A stretch of DNA of 64,000 nucleotides, from assembly GCA_004369045.1 (NCBI GenBank), contig ML213508.1, positions 292,532 to 356,531 of the forward strand. The letters are read 5' to 3'. Origin of the DNA: Heliocybe sulcata (Eukaryota; Basidiomycota; Agaricomycetes; Gloeophyllales; Gloeophyllaceae). The notes beneath the pieces were generated by a model. The model searched no databases, had not been told where the DNA came from, and saw only the letters and a program-made list of their open reading frames with translations. The translations under genes and the position numbers were made by a program. Shown here in pieces: positions 1-10,987 of the stretch; positions within the stretch are counted from its first letter, which is position 1; every line of letters begins with the position of its first letter.

Positions 1-883
1 TATCTAGTGCTCATGAGTGTATATATTTGCTTTGGAACTCCCTTCAACAACGTGCAGCCTTGCCAGCTCACTGGTTGTTAAGGTAGCCCTTACAGAAGCC
101 TATACTCTGTCCACCGGCCATAACGGCTATTGCACGGTTCTTGAGTGCTCCGTCAAGATTACTTCCAAGGACACCCATACCTAGAGTGTGTTAAGTTGAG
201 TATACGAGACCTGCTTGATAATACGCTCACCAGACGAAGTCATCAGTGCGGCACCAATACCTAGCAAACCCATCATGGTATTGAATGAGACGGCATCTAG
301 GGAGGATGTTCTCGTTCAGACGGATGGACAGCACTACCAGGCGAGCCGCACTCACCCAGACAAAATATTGGTGGAATACTCAGAAAGGTGAAGAGAGCCG
401 TGCCAATAAGAAAGACAGGCCGTCGCCCATACTTGTCGGCTAGTCGACCCGTCAGAAGGAGAAGGCAACCAGATGTAAGGCTGCGACAGGGGAACCGAAT
501 TAGTTGAATAATAAAATATCAAGTACCCCAACCGTACTTGAAAGCCTGCAAAGGCCATGCGAGATCGGACTGAGTAAAGCCCAAGTCCTCTCCGATTGAG
601 GGTATGGCAACCGTTATGGCCCCATTCATGTAAACCTAGGCTTTGAATAAGGATAGAGCTCACATGAAGACAAACAGACCCTTACATTTAACAGAGTTGA
701 TCCGCTCACAGCAATGATCATACCCCAGGCTTTCCAGCCTGTCAAGGGGCCCGCTGGTTGTGCTTGGAGCGACTGTGCAGCAGTGTCCTCCTTCAAGATC
801 TGGCTCTTCGCCATCTTTTCAGTAGCCATGACTTGCTGCTCTTCGGGAGCAGCATGAACTGAGACTTGGTCAGAGCGAGACAT
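1..883 (-). CDS. MFS drug:H+ antiporter, DHA2-like (3' end outside window)
   Basis: The ATG at 883 opens a cytosolic tail of about 45 residues, then the first membrane helix (GWKAWGMIIAVSGSTLLN). Spliced reading continues with VAIPSIGEDLGFTQSDLAW and GCLLLLTGRLADKYGRRPV. The latter is the classical MFS motif A (GRLADKYGRR) between helices 2 and 3. This arrangement matches the 14-helix drug:H+ antiporter family (DHA2), plasma-membrane pumps that export toxic compounds or secondary metabolites. Exons are short and separated by introns of about 50 bases. Later exons read GLLGIGAALMTSS and LGSNLDGALKNRAIAVMAGG, matching helices 4-5. The gene runs off the left edge, so only roughly the first 40% is present and the substrate cannot be inferred. 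The last visible intron (about 9-60) has no clear downstream exon inside the window. Confidence 0.8.
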
Positions 884-1112
884 GCTCGGTGGTACAGCCC
901 GTCCACTGTGGTCACTGGTCAAGGGCACTTGCAGGGAGGCCGGTCATGGGTGTACTGGCTACCATGACCAGATTTCCGCTCATGATCGTATATGAAACAG
1001 TATTTCGCTTACCATCGCCGCATTCGATTCGATTAAAGACATTCATCTCCGGGTTCGGAAGCAAAAGTGTCGCGTTACTGTGACAGTGTCCCGTCACATT
1101 TGACTCGATGGG

Positions 1113-1120
1113 CGTTGCAT
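1113..1120. repeat. Left 8-bp target-site duplication (CGTTGCAT)
   Basis: CGTTGCAT directly abuts the left terminal repeat of the transposon and is repeated exactly at 5025-5032. An 8-bp duplication is the hallmark of hAT insertions. Confidence 0.93.
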
Positions 1121-1290
1121 TAGGGTACGGTGAATAAATCGGCCTGAGCTTTTCACGTTGTTATTAACATTGGCTCCTCGAGCGCATTATTAACACGTGT
1201 TATTAACAGTTATTAACAGAGATGTTATTAACATGTGTAAAATGGTTAATAACAAGGTGAAAAATGCGAAACATGTTAAAAATGCTTTTG
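1121..1290. repeat. Left TIR and subterminal TTATTAAC array
   Basis: The 17-bp inverted repeat is followed by at least five TTATTAAC-type octamers in both orientations (about 1160-1260), including ACACGTGTTATTAAC and ATGTTATTAACATG. The repeats are AT-rich and near-palindromic, unlike the surrounding GC-richer DNA. Confidence 0.8.
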
Positions 1291-1292
1291 CA

Positions 1293-4200
1293 TCACCAAT
1301 CCCAATCTACCACGCCTGGTTTCGCCGCTGGAAGCACCTCCGGTACCTTCTGCTTCTCAGTAGCAGCTGTAGGTGAACTAGCGGGCTCTGGTGAGACCAA
1401 GTCCCGTAAGAACACCGAGTCCAAGTCAATCTCGTCCTCGACCAAGATCACGCTAACCGGCACTTCCTCTGAGTCGGCAGAATCCACGACTCCTGAGTTA
1501 TCCGCAGTTGTACCGCCTGCGCGATCGCCCTCATCATCCCCCTCGTCATTGCTGTCATCCGTTACGTTGTCCGGAACCTGCTCATCTGAGTCTGGCTTCA
1601 ACCCTTGGATGCTGCGTAGGATGTCCTTGTTGATCTCTCGAAACTTGACTGTCGGCCGTCTCCTCTCCTTAGTCTTCTTGTCCTTCTTCTAGACAGAACC
1701 GTCAGCTCTTAGGAATATCAGCACAAGTCATGCGAAGCATCCACTTACAATATGTGTCCCGTACCATTGTCCGATCATAATCATGTCCGTTAAGCTTCGG
1801 ACCTGCTGATTCCCTCGAAGCGGCGAGTTCAGCCACGTCATACGCGAACCTGTCCTCTCATCTGCCATCGAGTTGACAAGGATAGAGAAAATCCGTATAG
1901 CAAGCATCTGGAGGCTGCATGGTGAGTTCAAGTTCCTAACAGCGAGCGCAGGGACCTACAGCCAAGATGTCGGCGCTCGGATGATGCTGAAGCCCTTCCC
2001 ACCATGTCAGTGTATCTTGGCCATCAAGCGGCTGGTCGAAAGGGTATTGATTTCGCCAGAATACCAGCAGCTGCGCGCGCAATTGCTTAGCAACACGGTC
2101 GCCATGTTTCTTCACGACCGGCGGGACAGTCGCGGCACCCGGATCTTGAATGTACTTCTCATACAATGACCGGAGCATGGTCTTCAAGAACTCCTTCACT
2201 CGGTTTTATGACCGAGGGTGACTGATGTTCTCTTCGCCGTCGGCGGTGGACTTATCTTTGCCACCCTCGAGTATTTTCTCCCGTGCTTCACCTGGCTTGG
2301 CTTTTGCTTGTGCTGGGATCCTGACAGTCAGGACGGTTACAGGCTTCGGTTTGGTGAGGACATCGGCTAGAGGATACCCTGATACTGTAGTCAATACCCA
2401 TGTACCGACATGATAATACAACAAGCTCACGAGGATCGAGACAGAAAGCAACGAAATACAAGTCGGTGCGCCTAAAGAACTCCTTGAATCGCCGGTTATA
2501 GATCTCTATTATGTTCTCGGCCAGTCGGCGAGGGATCCCCGAAACATCCTCGGGCTTGCTGAATAGATTGGTCAAGGTTGCACCGGTCGCTAGCCAGAAG
2601 ACATATACATCGGAGGCATTCGCTTCGGAGCTTTCGAGCACCCAGAGAGAGCGAATGAATGGCGCGACAGTGTGAATGTATTGAATAAGGCCAAGTTCGA
2701 AGATCTGGTATGTCGTGGAGGTCCTATTCGTGAAAAGGTCCTGTACCTTCTTGGATCTGAATGAAATGACATTGCTGCGTGTTAGCGCCCGTATGTTCGG
2801 CAGGCACTGATCGAGAGCATGCGCAGCAATCCAGTACGTGCTGAACCGGGTCTTACCAATTCTCTGAAGGGCATGTACTGGCTCGTCCTCTCCATTCTCT
2901 CCTACATGTCGTTCCCTCCGTAGCATAGTGGTGGAATATGTGGACTTGCTGAAATGCTTAATGATTGCCTTGACCATAGACAGCATGGGCTTGAACTCGG
3001 AGAGATCTGATATATTCTTGATGGTATTGTGAATATGATGGCAGCAATCTTGGAGGTCCTGTATCGTGTCGACTTCGTTGGTAAGGAGCCGTCGGGCAGC
3101 CTTAGTGTTGCCAGTGTTGTCTGAGCATACAGCCACGAAGCGATCAGCGCCAACGCGATCAATTGACTATGATGAATGTCAGAGCTCGACATCTGCAAGA
3201 CGAATCAATGATATATACTGCATTACCTTCTTCACCTTTTCGGAGACCCACTCCTTATCGTGGTGCTCATCAGATCCTTCATGGCCATCTATGAGATAGC
3301 TCTCTCGGGTAGGGGTCGTAATGTGGGTGGTATACACTGACTGCGGCTTCCGCGTGCTGTTCCCATCAAATGATACTGTGAGACCTGTATAACACTGCAG
3401 AACCTTGATCGTCTCCTGCCTGACAAACACCGCCTCCTTCGGGATGTAATCATCCCGAAACTTGCTCGAACTAGATGGCTGGTATTGCGGATTAAGCAGG
3501 TACATGAGCTCCTTCCATTCATCGGAGTCAAGAATACGCGGCACAAGGCCGCAGACACAGATCAATTTAAGAATGCAATGATCTATTCGTTTCTGGTACT
3601 GCTGCCGGTCTTCATCAGTCCGCAGCTTGCCTGCTTTACGCGCCATCTCCTCCACCATGCCGATGGTGCGTGCCTTCTTCGGAGCCGGCCGAGAAGTCGA
3701 AGATAATGCAGGAGCAGGTAAGACAGATGGTAAGCGGGCTCCGACTGCAGTCTCAGTAGCGTTCATAGAAGCACCAAGCGACTGCTTCTGCGACAGCTCA
3801 ATTGCAAAGCTCTGTAGGTCTGTATCGAGGTGCGGGCATTCCGTGGCATGCTTAATTACCCGATCCTCCGCTGGATTATGTTTCTTCACATATGTGCAGC
3901 TCGGAGCGACACATCTCCAGTAATTCTTCTTGGTCCCTGGGTGCACGAGCCGTACCGCTAGACGTGAGATACTGTCCTTTTGCTTCCGTCCGCGTGATGA
4001 CACGTCCTTCGGCACGAGAGCCTTGACCCATTTGTAGAATCAGCGCATTTACAATGGCCAGACCTCTCAAGTGTACCTTCGTGGTCTCACGGCTAACCTC
4101 ATTGGAGTCTGAATCAGATGCACCTGCGTTCACTTCGGCAATGCCTCGCTTTGGTCCAGGCTTAGGCCCTGCCTTCTGAGGCCTCAGCAGCGGCTTTGAT

Positions 4201-4682
4201 GTTGCTGTTGGGTCTGGTATCTAATTAGAAGTCAGAGGCGTCTACGGTGAAGGGGCGAGATACTGTATGCTGCGCACCTCTTTACTATGGATCTCGTAGA
4301 CCTTCCGAGCGCCCAGAACAAGGTCAATGACCCATTTCCAAATGATCCTGTTCTCCGGGAACCTTGTGCGAAAGTCGAGCAAGACGGAATGGATGGCACA
4401 AATAGGCTTTCCGCGCTCGACAATGGGAATAATGCCATCGCCTGTTGAGCGAGATCTGTAGCCAAATATAACCTCTAGATCCATGTTGAGAGCGCTCGCT
4501 TCATCGCCTGTCAAATCGAGTTTCTCTGGGTCCACTCGGTATGACAAGAATGTCGCATAAGGGGAATCTGAGTCCCGGCCAACTGGTAAGGCCTCGGGAA
4601 GGTGCTCGAGAAGATGCTTGAGCTCAGAAAGGATCTGGTCGATATCAGCTGCAGTAGCTTTCTCCGCCAGAGGATATTCCAT
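1293..4682 (-). CDS. hAT transposase (BED-like zinc finger, DUF659, dimerisation domain)
   Basis: This gene encodes the transposase that cuts and rejoins the element's ends. Reading from the ATG at 4682 (MEYPLAEKATAADIDQ), about nine exons follow. A zinc-finger region comes first (YWRCVAPSCTYVKK with a later H/C pair, as in BED fingers). Next is the DUF659-type core start (LTVSFDGNSTRK). The block VAVCSDNTGNTKAARRLL leads to DCCHHIHNTIKNI, typical of the catalytic core. Then comes DLYFVAFCLDPRY. The C-terminal dimerisation region contains LTWWEGLQHH and SMADERTGSRMTWLNSP. The protein ends in a long acidic tail with many D, E and S, finishing DWDW. Every splice join was phase-compatible, including a short intron before the dimerisation helix. 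No disabling lesion was seen. Exact exon borders are inferred by eye. Confidence 0.85.
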
Positions 4683-4884
4683 GGCCGGTAGGACAAGCAG
4701 CAAGACAAAACTTGTCACAAGTCGGCTGCACCTCCTTCCTATCACGGCCTTTAGACCTTCGCGTAGTAGTCCATGGACCACTGACCGGGACCTCAGACTA
4801 GGTGAAGAAATCACGCGCTCAGATCATCGCACATGCATAGCGTATGCGTGCAATATGGGTAGATGGGACTCTGTTACATTGGGA

Positions 4885-5024
4885 GAGGATGCGAGAACTT
4901 TTGACAATTATTAACAGGTCTATATACCCGTCGATCCGGACCTTGTTATTAACACGTTATTAACGTGTTAATAACATGCGTTAATAACAATGTAACTAAT
5001 TGTCTAGTTATTCACCGTACCCTA
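4885..5024. repeat. Right TIR and subterminal TTATTAAC array
   Basis: At least four TTATTAAC or GTTAATAAC motifs occur between 4908 and 4990, including the imperfect palindrome around 4945-4975. They are followed by the inverted copy of the 17-bp terminal repeat at 5008-5024. The arrangement mirrors the left end. Confidence 0.8.
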
Positions 5025-5032
5025 CGTTGCAT
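5025..5032. repeat. Right 8-bp target-site duplication (CGTTGCAT)
   Basis: This is an exact copy of the octamer at 1113-1120, abutting the right terminal repeat. The absence of divergence suggests a recent insertion. Confidence 0.93.
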
Positions 5033-5779
5033 GTCCGCGCAGGTTCACGCGTCGGCGCATCTCCAAGCATATGCTACTGGTCGCCACCAGTGTAAGGCAG
5101 TGAGCCTGCCTTCCTCCAGTACAGTATTGTGGAAGTATTGTCGCGACTAGGAGCCGTTTCTTGCCGCTCAGGGACGGCGTGATGGTCCGTATACTAGACG
5201 GATCCAAGACGATCACTCGCACCCGGGGATGTTGCTGTGCAGCTTACCGGTGTTTTGTAATGGAGGCTCTACCCTTCTCATTTGATGAGGGACCCTATGA
5301 TCACTGATCAGATCATTAGCACAGGCGCTGTAGAATGGCATCATACGAATGAACACGGACAAGTATCGTTGACAGATGGCATCCGCTTCACGTCTGAATC
5401 GCAGCAACATTCACTTGATTGTGATGTTCCTATAACCCGCTCATCGTATTACCTCCTTTGCATGTCCGGAGTAAAGCAGTCAATAGCATTTCGATACGAC
5501 GCGGATAATTCCAACCTCCTCTCTCCTAGTAAGCGGATCTTGACACATTCGGCACGTCTCTGCTAACTTGGCGATCGGATATCCAGAAGTCCACGGGTGC
5601 TTATGACCGATGCATCCTTACCCTGATCACATCTACTAAGGTGCCCTGTACTGCCGCCACCACATATTGAGCCTCTATTAGGTAAATAGAAATGGTGCGT
5701 TTCATGTTGAAGTGGATGATCCGTGCCTATAAGATGCCCAAGTCTCCCTGCTTCTCAGGTCTGCAGACAATCCATTGCA
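5033..5779. other. Intergenic: hAT right flank to KMO upstream region
   Basis: No recognisable gene was found. An open frame at about 5282-5566 gives no familiar protein. The last part is presumably the promoter and 5' leader of the downstream monooxygenase gene. No clear TATA box was found. Confidence 0.5.
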
Positions 5780-7612
5780 ATGTCTTCCTCCAGCTCTTCT
5801 CGCCACGTAGCAGTTATTGGCACCGGCCTTGTCGGATGCCTAGCAGCCCTAGGGTTCGCCACTCAGTTCGGTTGGACTGTAGACATCTACGATGCGCGCA
5901 GCTGTCAGTCACGTTTTTATCATGAATTGCTTTTATCACTGACACGCACCGCCAGCCACGTCTCAGGCCATTGATCAGAATCGGACGATTAATCTCGCCT
6001 TGAGCAACCGAGGCATCCGCACCTTCGAGGAGATTGACCCTAAGATGACCGCTGAACTCATCCGCCAGAGCGTGCCACTCTACGGAAGGACCATTCACAA
6101 GCGCAACGGGGCGACTGAATATCAGGCCTACGGACCTCATGGTGAAGTCAGTGCTTGCTCCATTCCAGTCACCATCGTGAAGTCATACTTACCTTGAGGA
6201 CCGCTCCTGACAGGCCATCTATTCCATCAATCGGCTTACAATGATCGCCCTCCTGAAAGATGCCATCACCGCATGCCCGCTCATCAAAGTTCACTACTCC
6301 CGCAAACTCATCAAGTCAGAGGGACGGAACATGCTGTTAGAGGACCCGGCCACGCGTGAACACATGTCCGCCTCAGCAGACCTGATTGTTGGCGCTGACG
6401 GCGCTTACTCTGCCCTCCGCGAACAGATGCGCCGGGTAGTGAAGTGAGTCCTATTTAAGGAGCGTCGCAGGTTCCGGGAACTGATTGACACGTCAGAATG
6501 GATCTATCAACTCGATGGGCGCCTTTGTCCTATATGAAGATCGAAGTTCCGCCCATAATCGAGGCAGATGGCAGCACGAGCCACGCTTTTGACCCCGCGA
6601 AGCTGCATGTGTGGCCCAGGAAGGACTTCCTGCTCATTGCGCCTAGCAACACGGTACGTCATCTATCCATATCATTAGAACTGCTCTTCATAATCGTGAT
6701 ACGTAGGATAAAACATTCACCTGCGTGCTGTGGGCACCCGAGGCCCTGCTGGAACGCCTGCGGGATAAGAATTACTGTCTCCAGTTCTTCAGCGAAGAGT
6801 TTCCGTCTTTCATGGCAGCTACAACTCACCATGACGTCGTAAAGCAAGTGACAACGGGCCCTATTGTCCACATGTCCTCGACTAGGGTCAGTGATTTCAC
6901 TCAGCCTAGCGCATTTTCCGAACTGAGCAGCTAGGTTGAATATTCATGCCGAACAGTGTTTCCCGATGAACGATGGGCATCGTATCTTGATCGGCGACGC
7001 GGCTCATGCTATAGTGCCTTACCTCGGGCGTGAGCCATCATTCATCCTCTCCACTTCGAATGTCACCTGACGCAGTACACCCTGACCAGACGGAGCTAAC
7101 GTTGGCTTTGAGGATGTTCGGATACTACTGGAATGTCTGAAATACGATTCGAATCAAAAACGCGCACTCGACACTTACTCCAAAATGCGCCACGAAGACC
7201 TGGAAGCAATCGAGGAGATTTCGTGGGGCCACAACAAGGTACTTCGTCAGATATGCACTACCCCTCCCCACCCCTCCCACCCCTCCGCGTTTACTGATGG
7301 ACACCTTACAATGATCAGGAACTGGGCCAATCTGTGCTGCAATGGCGTTACAAAGTGCGCAAGAGCCTCGACTTTTTCTTGGCGCGTGTCTTCCCAGGCT
7401 ACTGGGCGCCCTTGTACGCCGCGGTCACGTTCGAGGCAGGGACGCCATACTCGAAAGTCATCGAGAGACACCGCAGACAGGAAATGATTGTCGCTGCGCT
7501 CCGCTGGGTATCGACGCTTCTGGTATTAGCTGCGATATGGAAGACGTTGGGCCAGCCGGGATTGCTCCCGCTTTTGCACCTTTTCGTATTGGACAAGACG
7601 TATTGCTCTTGA
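5780..7612 (+). CDS. BNA4: Kynurenine 3-monooxygenase
   Basis: This FAD enzyme hydroxylates L-kynurenine to 3-hydroxykynurenine with NADPH and oxygen. The step lies on the tryptophan-to-NAD pathway, at the outer mitochondrial membrane. The ATG at 5780 gives a short Ser-rich start, then the FAD-binding VIGTGLVGCLAALGFA (GxGxxG). Next come NRTINLALSNRGI, the DG motif VGADGAYSALREQM and the second FAD motif LIGDAAHAIVPYLG. After an intron follow GANVGFEDVRILLECLKYD, HEDLEAIEEISWGHNK and a hydrophobic C-terminal segment (ALRWVSTLLVLAAIWKTL) consistent with membrane anchoring. There are about seven short introns. The usual QG before (A/M)N(A/V)GFED reads HG here. Total length of about 480 residues fits the fungal family. 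The gene converges with the LYR gene, leaving about 150 bases between stops. Confidence 0.9.
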
Positions 7613-7761
7613 ATTAGAGTCTCACTTCTGGGGATCCTGGAGTGACTTTTTATCTCGTGGGTTTTCGCGCATATATTTATCTATTATAATGTTGTCGTCG
7701 GAGTCTCTGAAGACATAATATAAGACGTACTTTGCCGTCGCTGGATGGAACAGTTGACGGA

Positions 7762-9136
7762 TTACATACTTTGGATAGGTCGAATCTCGTCCGCAGAGGG
7801 AATGTCAGAAGCTTCCGCCTCTGCTCGAGCTCTCCGCTCATTCTCTTTCTCGATCCGTAGCACCTCCTCATGGAACCTTTCCTGGTCCTCATCTCTCCCA
7901 ATCTCGACCTTCCACGCCTCCGGGTTCCGGAGCTTATGGCCCAGCTTTCTCTTCGCAATCGCGACGTACCCGACTTCACTCGGACTCCTGCTTGCCTTGT
8001 CCAGTCGCTTCTGTTCCTCCGTCATTTTGATCGCCACGTGCGCCGGGGGACCTTTCCTCATTCTACGTACGGTGCACGCTAGGACTTCGCCGCGCCGCTC
8101 GCGCTCGCGTTCCCTTGTCTTATTCGCGATCTTCTCCCGGCGGGCGTTACGCACCATCTCCACGAGCTCGGGCGGATACGGAGATGCCTCACGCTCCGCG
8201 TCGAGTCTGTAGGACTCGTTCATAGCGAGGACGGCATTTTGTATGGGTTGTCCTGCAGAAAGTAATCTCAGCGAGCATTGAGCAATAACAGACAGCAGAG
8301 ACGTACGCCAATCCACCATGTGGCCTTCGAATATGGGCTCAAAATCCTGTTCGTAGCGCTCGGTCTCCTCTTGCAATAGCCGCTCGAAGACCCCTTCCTC
8401 CCTCATCAGGCTCTGGTACTCAGCGTATACCGCGGCCTTCTCCATCCGCATAGCGCGTGAGTGCTTCCGCTGGGCGATCATGCCCGTGATATGGTCAGGC
8501 TGGGGACTGAGACGGGGCAAGGCCCTATTGAAGATTGACGGACGAATGAAGGAGCCGGTCATGATGGGGCGGCGGCGTAGTTTTTCTTGGTACGCCTAGC
8601 GACGGAAACTTAGAGATATCACAGATGCAGCTCGAGCGCGCACCTTGGCATCGAGTAGAAGATCCCGCCAGTGCTCCTTTCCGCTGCGGATGGCTAGGAG
8701 CCTGTTATACCGGTCCAGGACCCGCTGCAGTCTCTCGTCCCCTTCCTTCGCTCTGCGGAAGATGTCTAGCCACTGCATGCCATTGTCACATTCATTGTCC
8801 GGAATCACCGCATATATTACGCACTCGATGACCCTTGACCAATTGTTCCTTCGCTGCTCTGGGACTATTCAGGCTCCGCTTATCCCTGAAGAGACGTTGT
8901 ATGCGGTTCCTAATCTTAACGCTGGTCAATCATGGCGTACAGCCCATCGAGCGCATTCTTACGTGTAAAGCAGGTGCCTCCTTCAGCAGACCACGGTATA
9001 GAGTCCATAACGTCGGCACGCGGTGAGCCCCAAGCTCCCAGAACGGTACGCGCGGTCGGACGCGCCGTAAGTCGGAGACAGCTGAGGCAAGAGAAGCGCG
9101 TCGACCTTCTGACGCTTTGAGTATAGAAAGAGACAT
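7762..9136 (-). CDS. LYR-motif protein, Cup1-like
   Basis: LYR proteins are small mitochondrial factors that bind the acyl carrier protein and assist Fe-S or respiratory-complex assembly. From the ATG at 9136 (MSLSILKASEG) the protein reaches TLWTLYRGLLKEAPALHV, a textbook LYR motif. An intron is followed by RNRIQRLFRDKR and, after another intron, WLDIFRRAKEGDERLQRVL, completing the LYR helical fold. A long basic, charged extension follows (AYQEKLRRRPIMTGSF, NKTRERERERRGEV, EVGYVAIAKRKLGHKLRNP), giving about 330 residues. This is far longer than a classical LYR protein and resembles the fungal group annotated as LYR motif-containing Cup1-like. The exact molecular role is unknown. The gene shares a roughly 200-bp divergent upstream region with NOP53. 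Confidence 0.7.
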
Positions 9137-9334
9137 TCAATTCCACATTCTAAGTCGCTTGTAGTCAAGTATCACAGGCCCTGAGGCAGGCGAAGTGGAT
9201 TGTGGCAGCAGGAGAGTCACGTTCTCGATGTGACGCGCGTGACCAGAATATTTCCTCCGAAAAGGGTAACCGGTGCTTCATCTCCTCCTCAGGACGCGTG
9301 ATCTGCATTTACTCTCCTTTGGCTCCCTCGGACG
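9137..9334. promoter_or_regulatory. Shared divergent upstream region, LYR gene / NOP53
   Basis: Only 198 bases separate the two start codons, so both promoters and leaders must lie here. No TATA box is visible, as is common for housekeeping genes. Confidence 0.5.
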
Positions 9335-10987
9335 ATGGCGGCAACAGCGAGGATGACTTCAAAGCTCTCAACGCCGACGAAAGCAACGAAGAAGACCAAA
9401 TCTTCAGTCGGAGCACCATCGCAGTTGAAGCAGGGCAGCCGGAAAGGCAAGAAGGCATGGCGGAAGAACGTGGATATTGAGGGCGTAGAAGAAGGGTTGG
9501 AGGGTCTTCGGGTAGAGGAGCGGGTCACTGGGTAAGTAGGATGCTCTATGAATTGTTTCCTTTTTTCAACGTCGTGCTTCAACACAGGTCCGCCCTGCAA
9601 AAGAAGAAGGATGAAGATCTCTTCCAGGTCGACGTCCGCGGTGACGAACACGGTCTGCTACCAATCCGATATCTGTACGTATTCTGAGTCCTAACCATAA
9701 CTCCCCATCACAGTCCGCAAGACTATGCCGAAATACTCGAAAGCGGCCCTCACTGCTACAAAAATACTCAACCAGCGCTCTGCCGTCCCCGCCGTCTTCT
9801 CTCGCGCCTTCAGCTCTGCGTCTGGCAAGCGCAAACTCTCTCACGAGGAAAAAGAGCGGCTGCTGCGTATGGGGAAGCGTGCGCGCCGCGGGCCGCTGAA
9901 CAGCTACGTCGACGAGACGGAGGCAGGGAGCGGGAGCGCGCTGCTGGAAGTGAGCGAAGCAGCTAAGCGTAGCGGCGGATACGATGTATGGTCGTCTAAG
10001 AAGGAGGAAGAGATTGAGACGAAAGATGGGCTGGAGCACGTACAGAATAAGCAAGTCAAGCCCGCCGAGCCTCACCCCCTTCGCTCCGTCATCCAGATCC
10101 CCGCCGTCTCAGAGCCGCACGTCGGCACGTCGTACAACCCGCCTGCGGAAGCTTACCAAGAGCTCCTCCTCTCTGCTGTCCAGATTGAGGAGAAGCGCAC
10201 GAAGGAGGCGGAGAAGTTGAAGTTGTGGCAGGAGAAGGTGGATTTGGCGAGAAAGTTTGCTACGGAGGAGGAGAAGGAGGGTGTGCCGCGGGGCATGAGC
10301 GTCGGGGAGGGAGAGGATGCGGATGAGGATGAGGAGCGGGAGAGGGAGAGGGAGGAGGGCCCGGTGGCGAAGAAGACGCCGCAGAGGAAGACTAAGAAGG
10401 AGCGCAAGAAGGCGCAGAGGCTAAGGAAAGAGGTGTGGCCCTCACTGTTCCTTCTCTCATGCGCATTAACACGCCACCTAGAAACAAGCCCTCGCAGAAA
10501 AGGCGGCGCGTAAACGTCTGCTCACATCTGTGTCGTCAGCAAAGTCGTTCCGGTCACTGGCAAACAAGTCGCTGTCTGCCTCCGAGCGCGCGCGTGCAGA
10601 GCGAGAGCTGGCAGCGCAGGAGAAATTGCGGAAGGGCCTGGCGGGGCAGAAGATAGGGAAGCACAAGGTGCAGGAGGGCGAAGTGGACGTGCAGCTCGGG
10701 GAGGATTTATCAGAGAGCTTGCGAGGACTGAAGGTCAGTCATCGTTCATGTATACGTATCGCAGGATGCTGACTAATGGGCGCAGCCTGAGGGTAATTTG
10801 TTCCGTGATCGCTTCTTGAGCTTGCAGCAGCGTGCGCTCATTGAGCCGCGGCAGCCTGTCCTGTACGTTCTTTCCTCGTGTTTCGATTATATCTGGTATT
10901 TGACGTCGGTTCTGGTTTGGTAGACCCAGGAAACGGAGGACGAAGACCAAGGAGTACGAGAAGCACGCGTGGAAGCGGTTCGAGTAG
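9335..10987 (+). CDS. NOP53: Ribosome biogenesis protein Nop53
   Basis: Nop53 (GLTSCR2 in animals) is a nucleolar factor of late 60S maturation. It recruits the exosome helicase Mtr4 for 5.8S/ITS2 processing. The ATG at 9335 opens a Lys-rich tail (KKTKSSVGAPSQLKQGSRKG, then KAWRKNVDIEGVEEGL), which matches the conserved N-terminal block. SALQKKKDEDLFQVDVRG follows after an intron. The centre has PLRSVIQIPAVSEPHVGTSY, AEAYQELLLSAVQIEEKR and long acidic/basic runs. The C-terminal exons contain KAARKRLLTSVSSAKSFR and EGNLFRDRFLSLQQRALIEP, ending RRTKTKEYEKHAWKRFE, the diagnostic tail. There are about five short introns. Total length of about 460 residues is normal. Confidence 0.92.

Larger units (their letters stand above)
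1121..5024 (-). mobile_element. hAT superfamily DNA transposon, apparently complete (3904 bp)
   Basis: The element has perfect 17-bp terminal inverted repeats (TAGGGTACGGTGAATAA at 1121-1137 and its complement at 5008-5024). It is flanked by identical 8-bp target duplications. Both ends carry clusters of TTATTAAC/GTTAATAAC motifs within about 160 bp of the terminus. These probably serve as subterminal transposase-binding sites, as in other hAT elements. One transposase gene on the minus strand fills the interior. All exons can be joined in frame without an internal stop, so the copy may be recent and possibly autonomous. It lies between the MFS gene and the kynurenine monooxygenase gene and breaks neither. 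Confidence 0.93.

Noticed and set aside
5282-5566. 94-residue frame upstream of the KMO gene
   Set aside because: No family, no splice partner, and composition unlike the coding exons nearby.
7255-7310. C-rich run CCCCTCCCCACCCCTCCCACC in a KMO intron
   Set aside because: Looks like an intronic polypyrimidine stretch; no repeat unit or known element.
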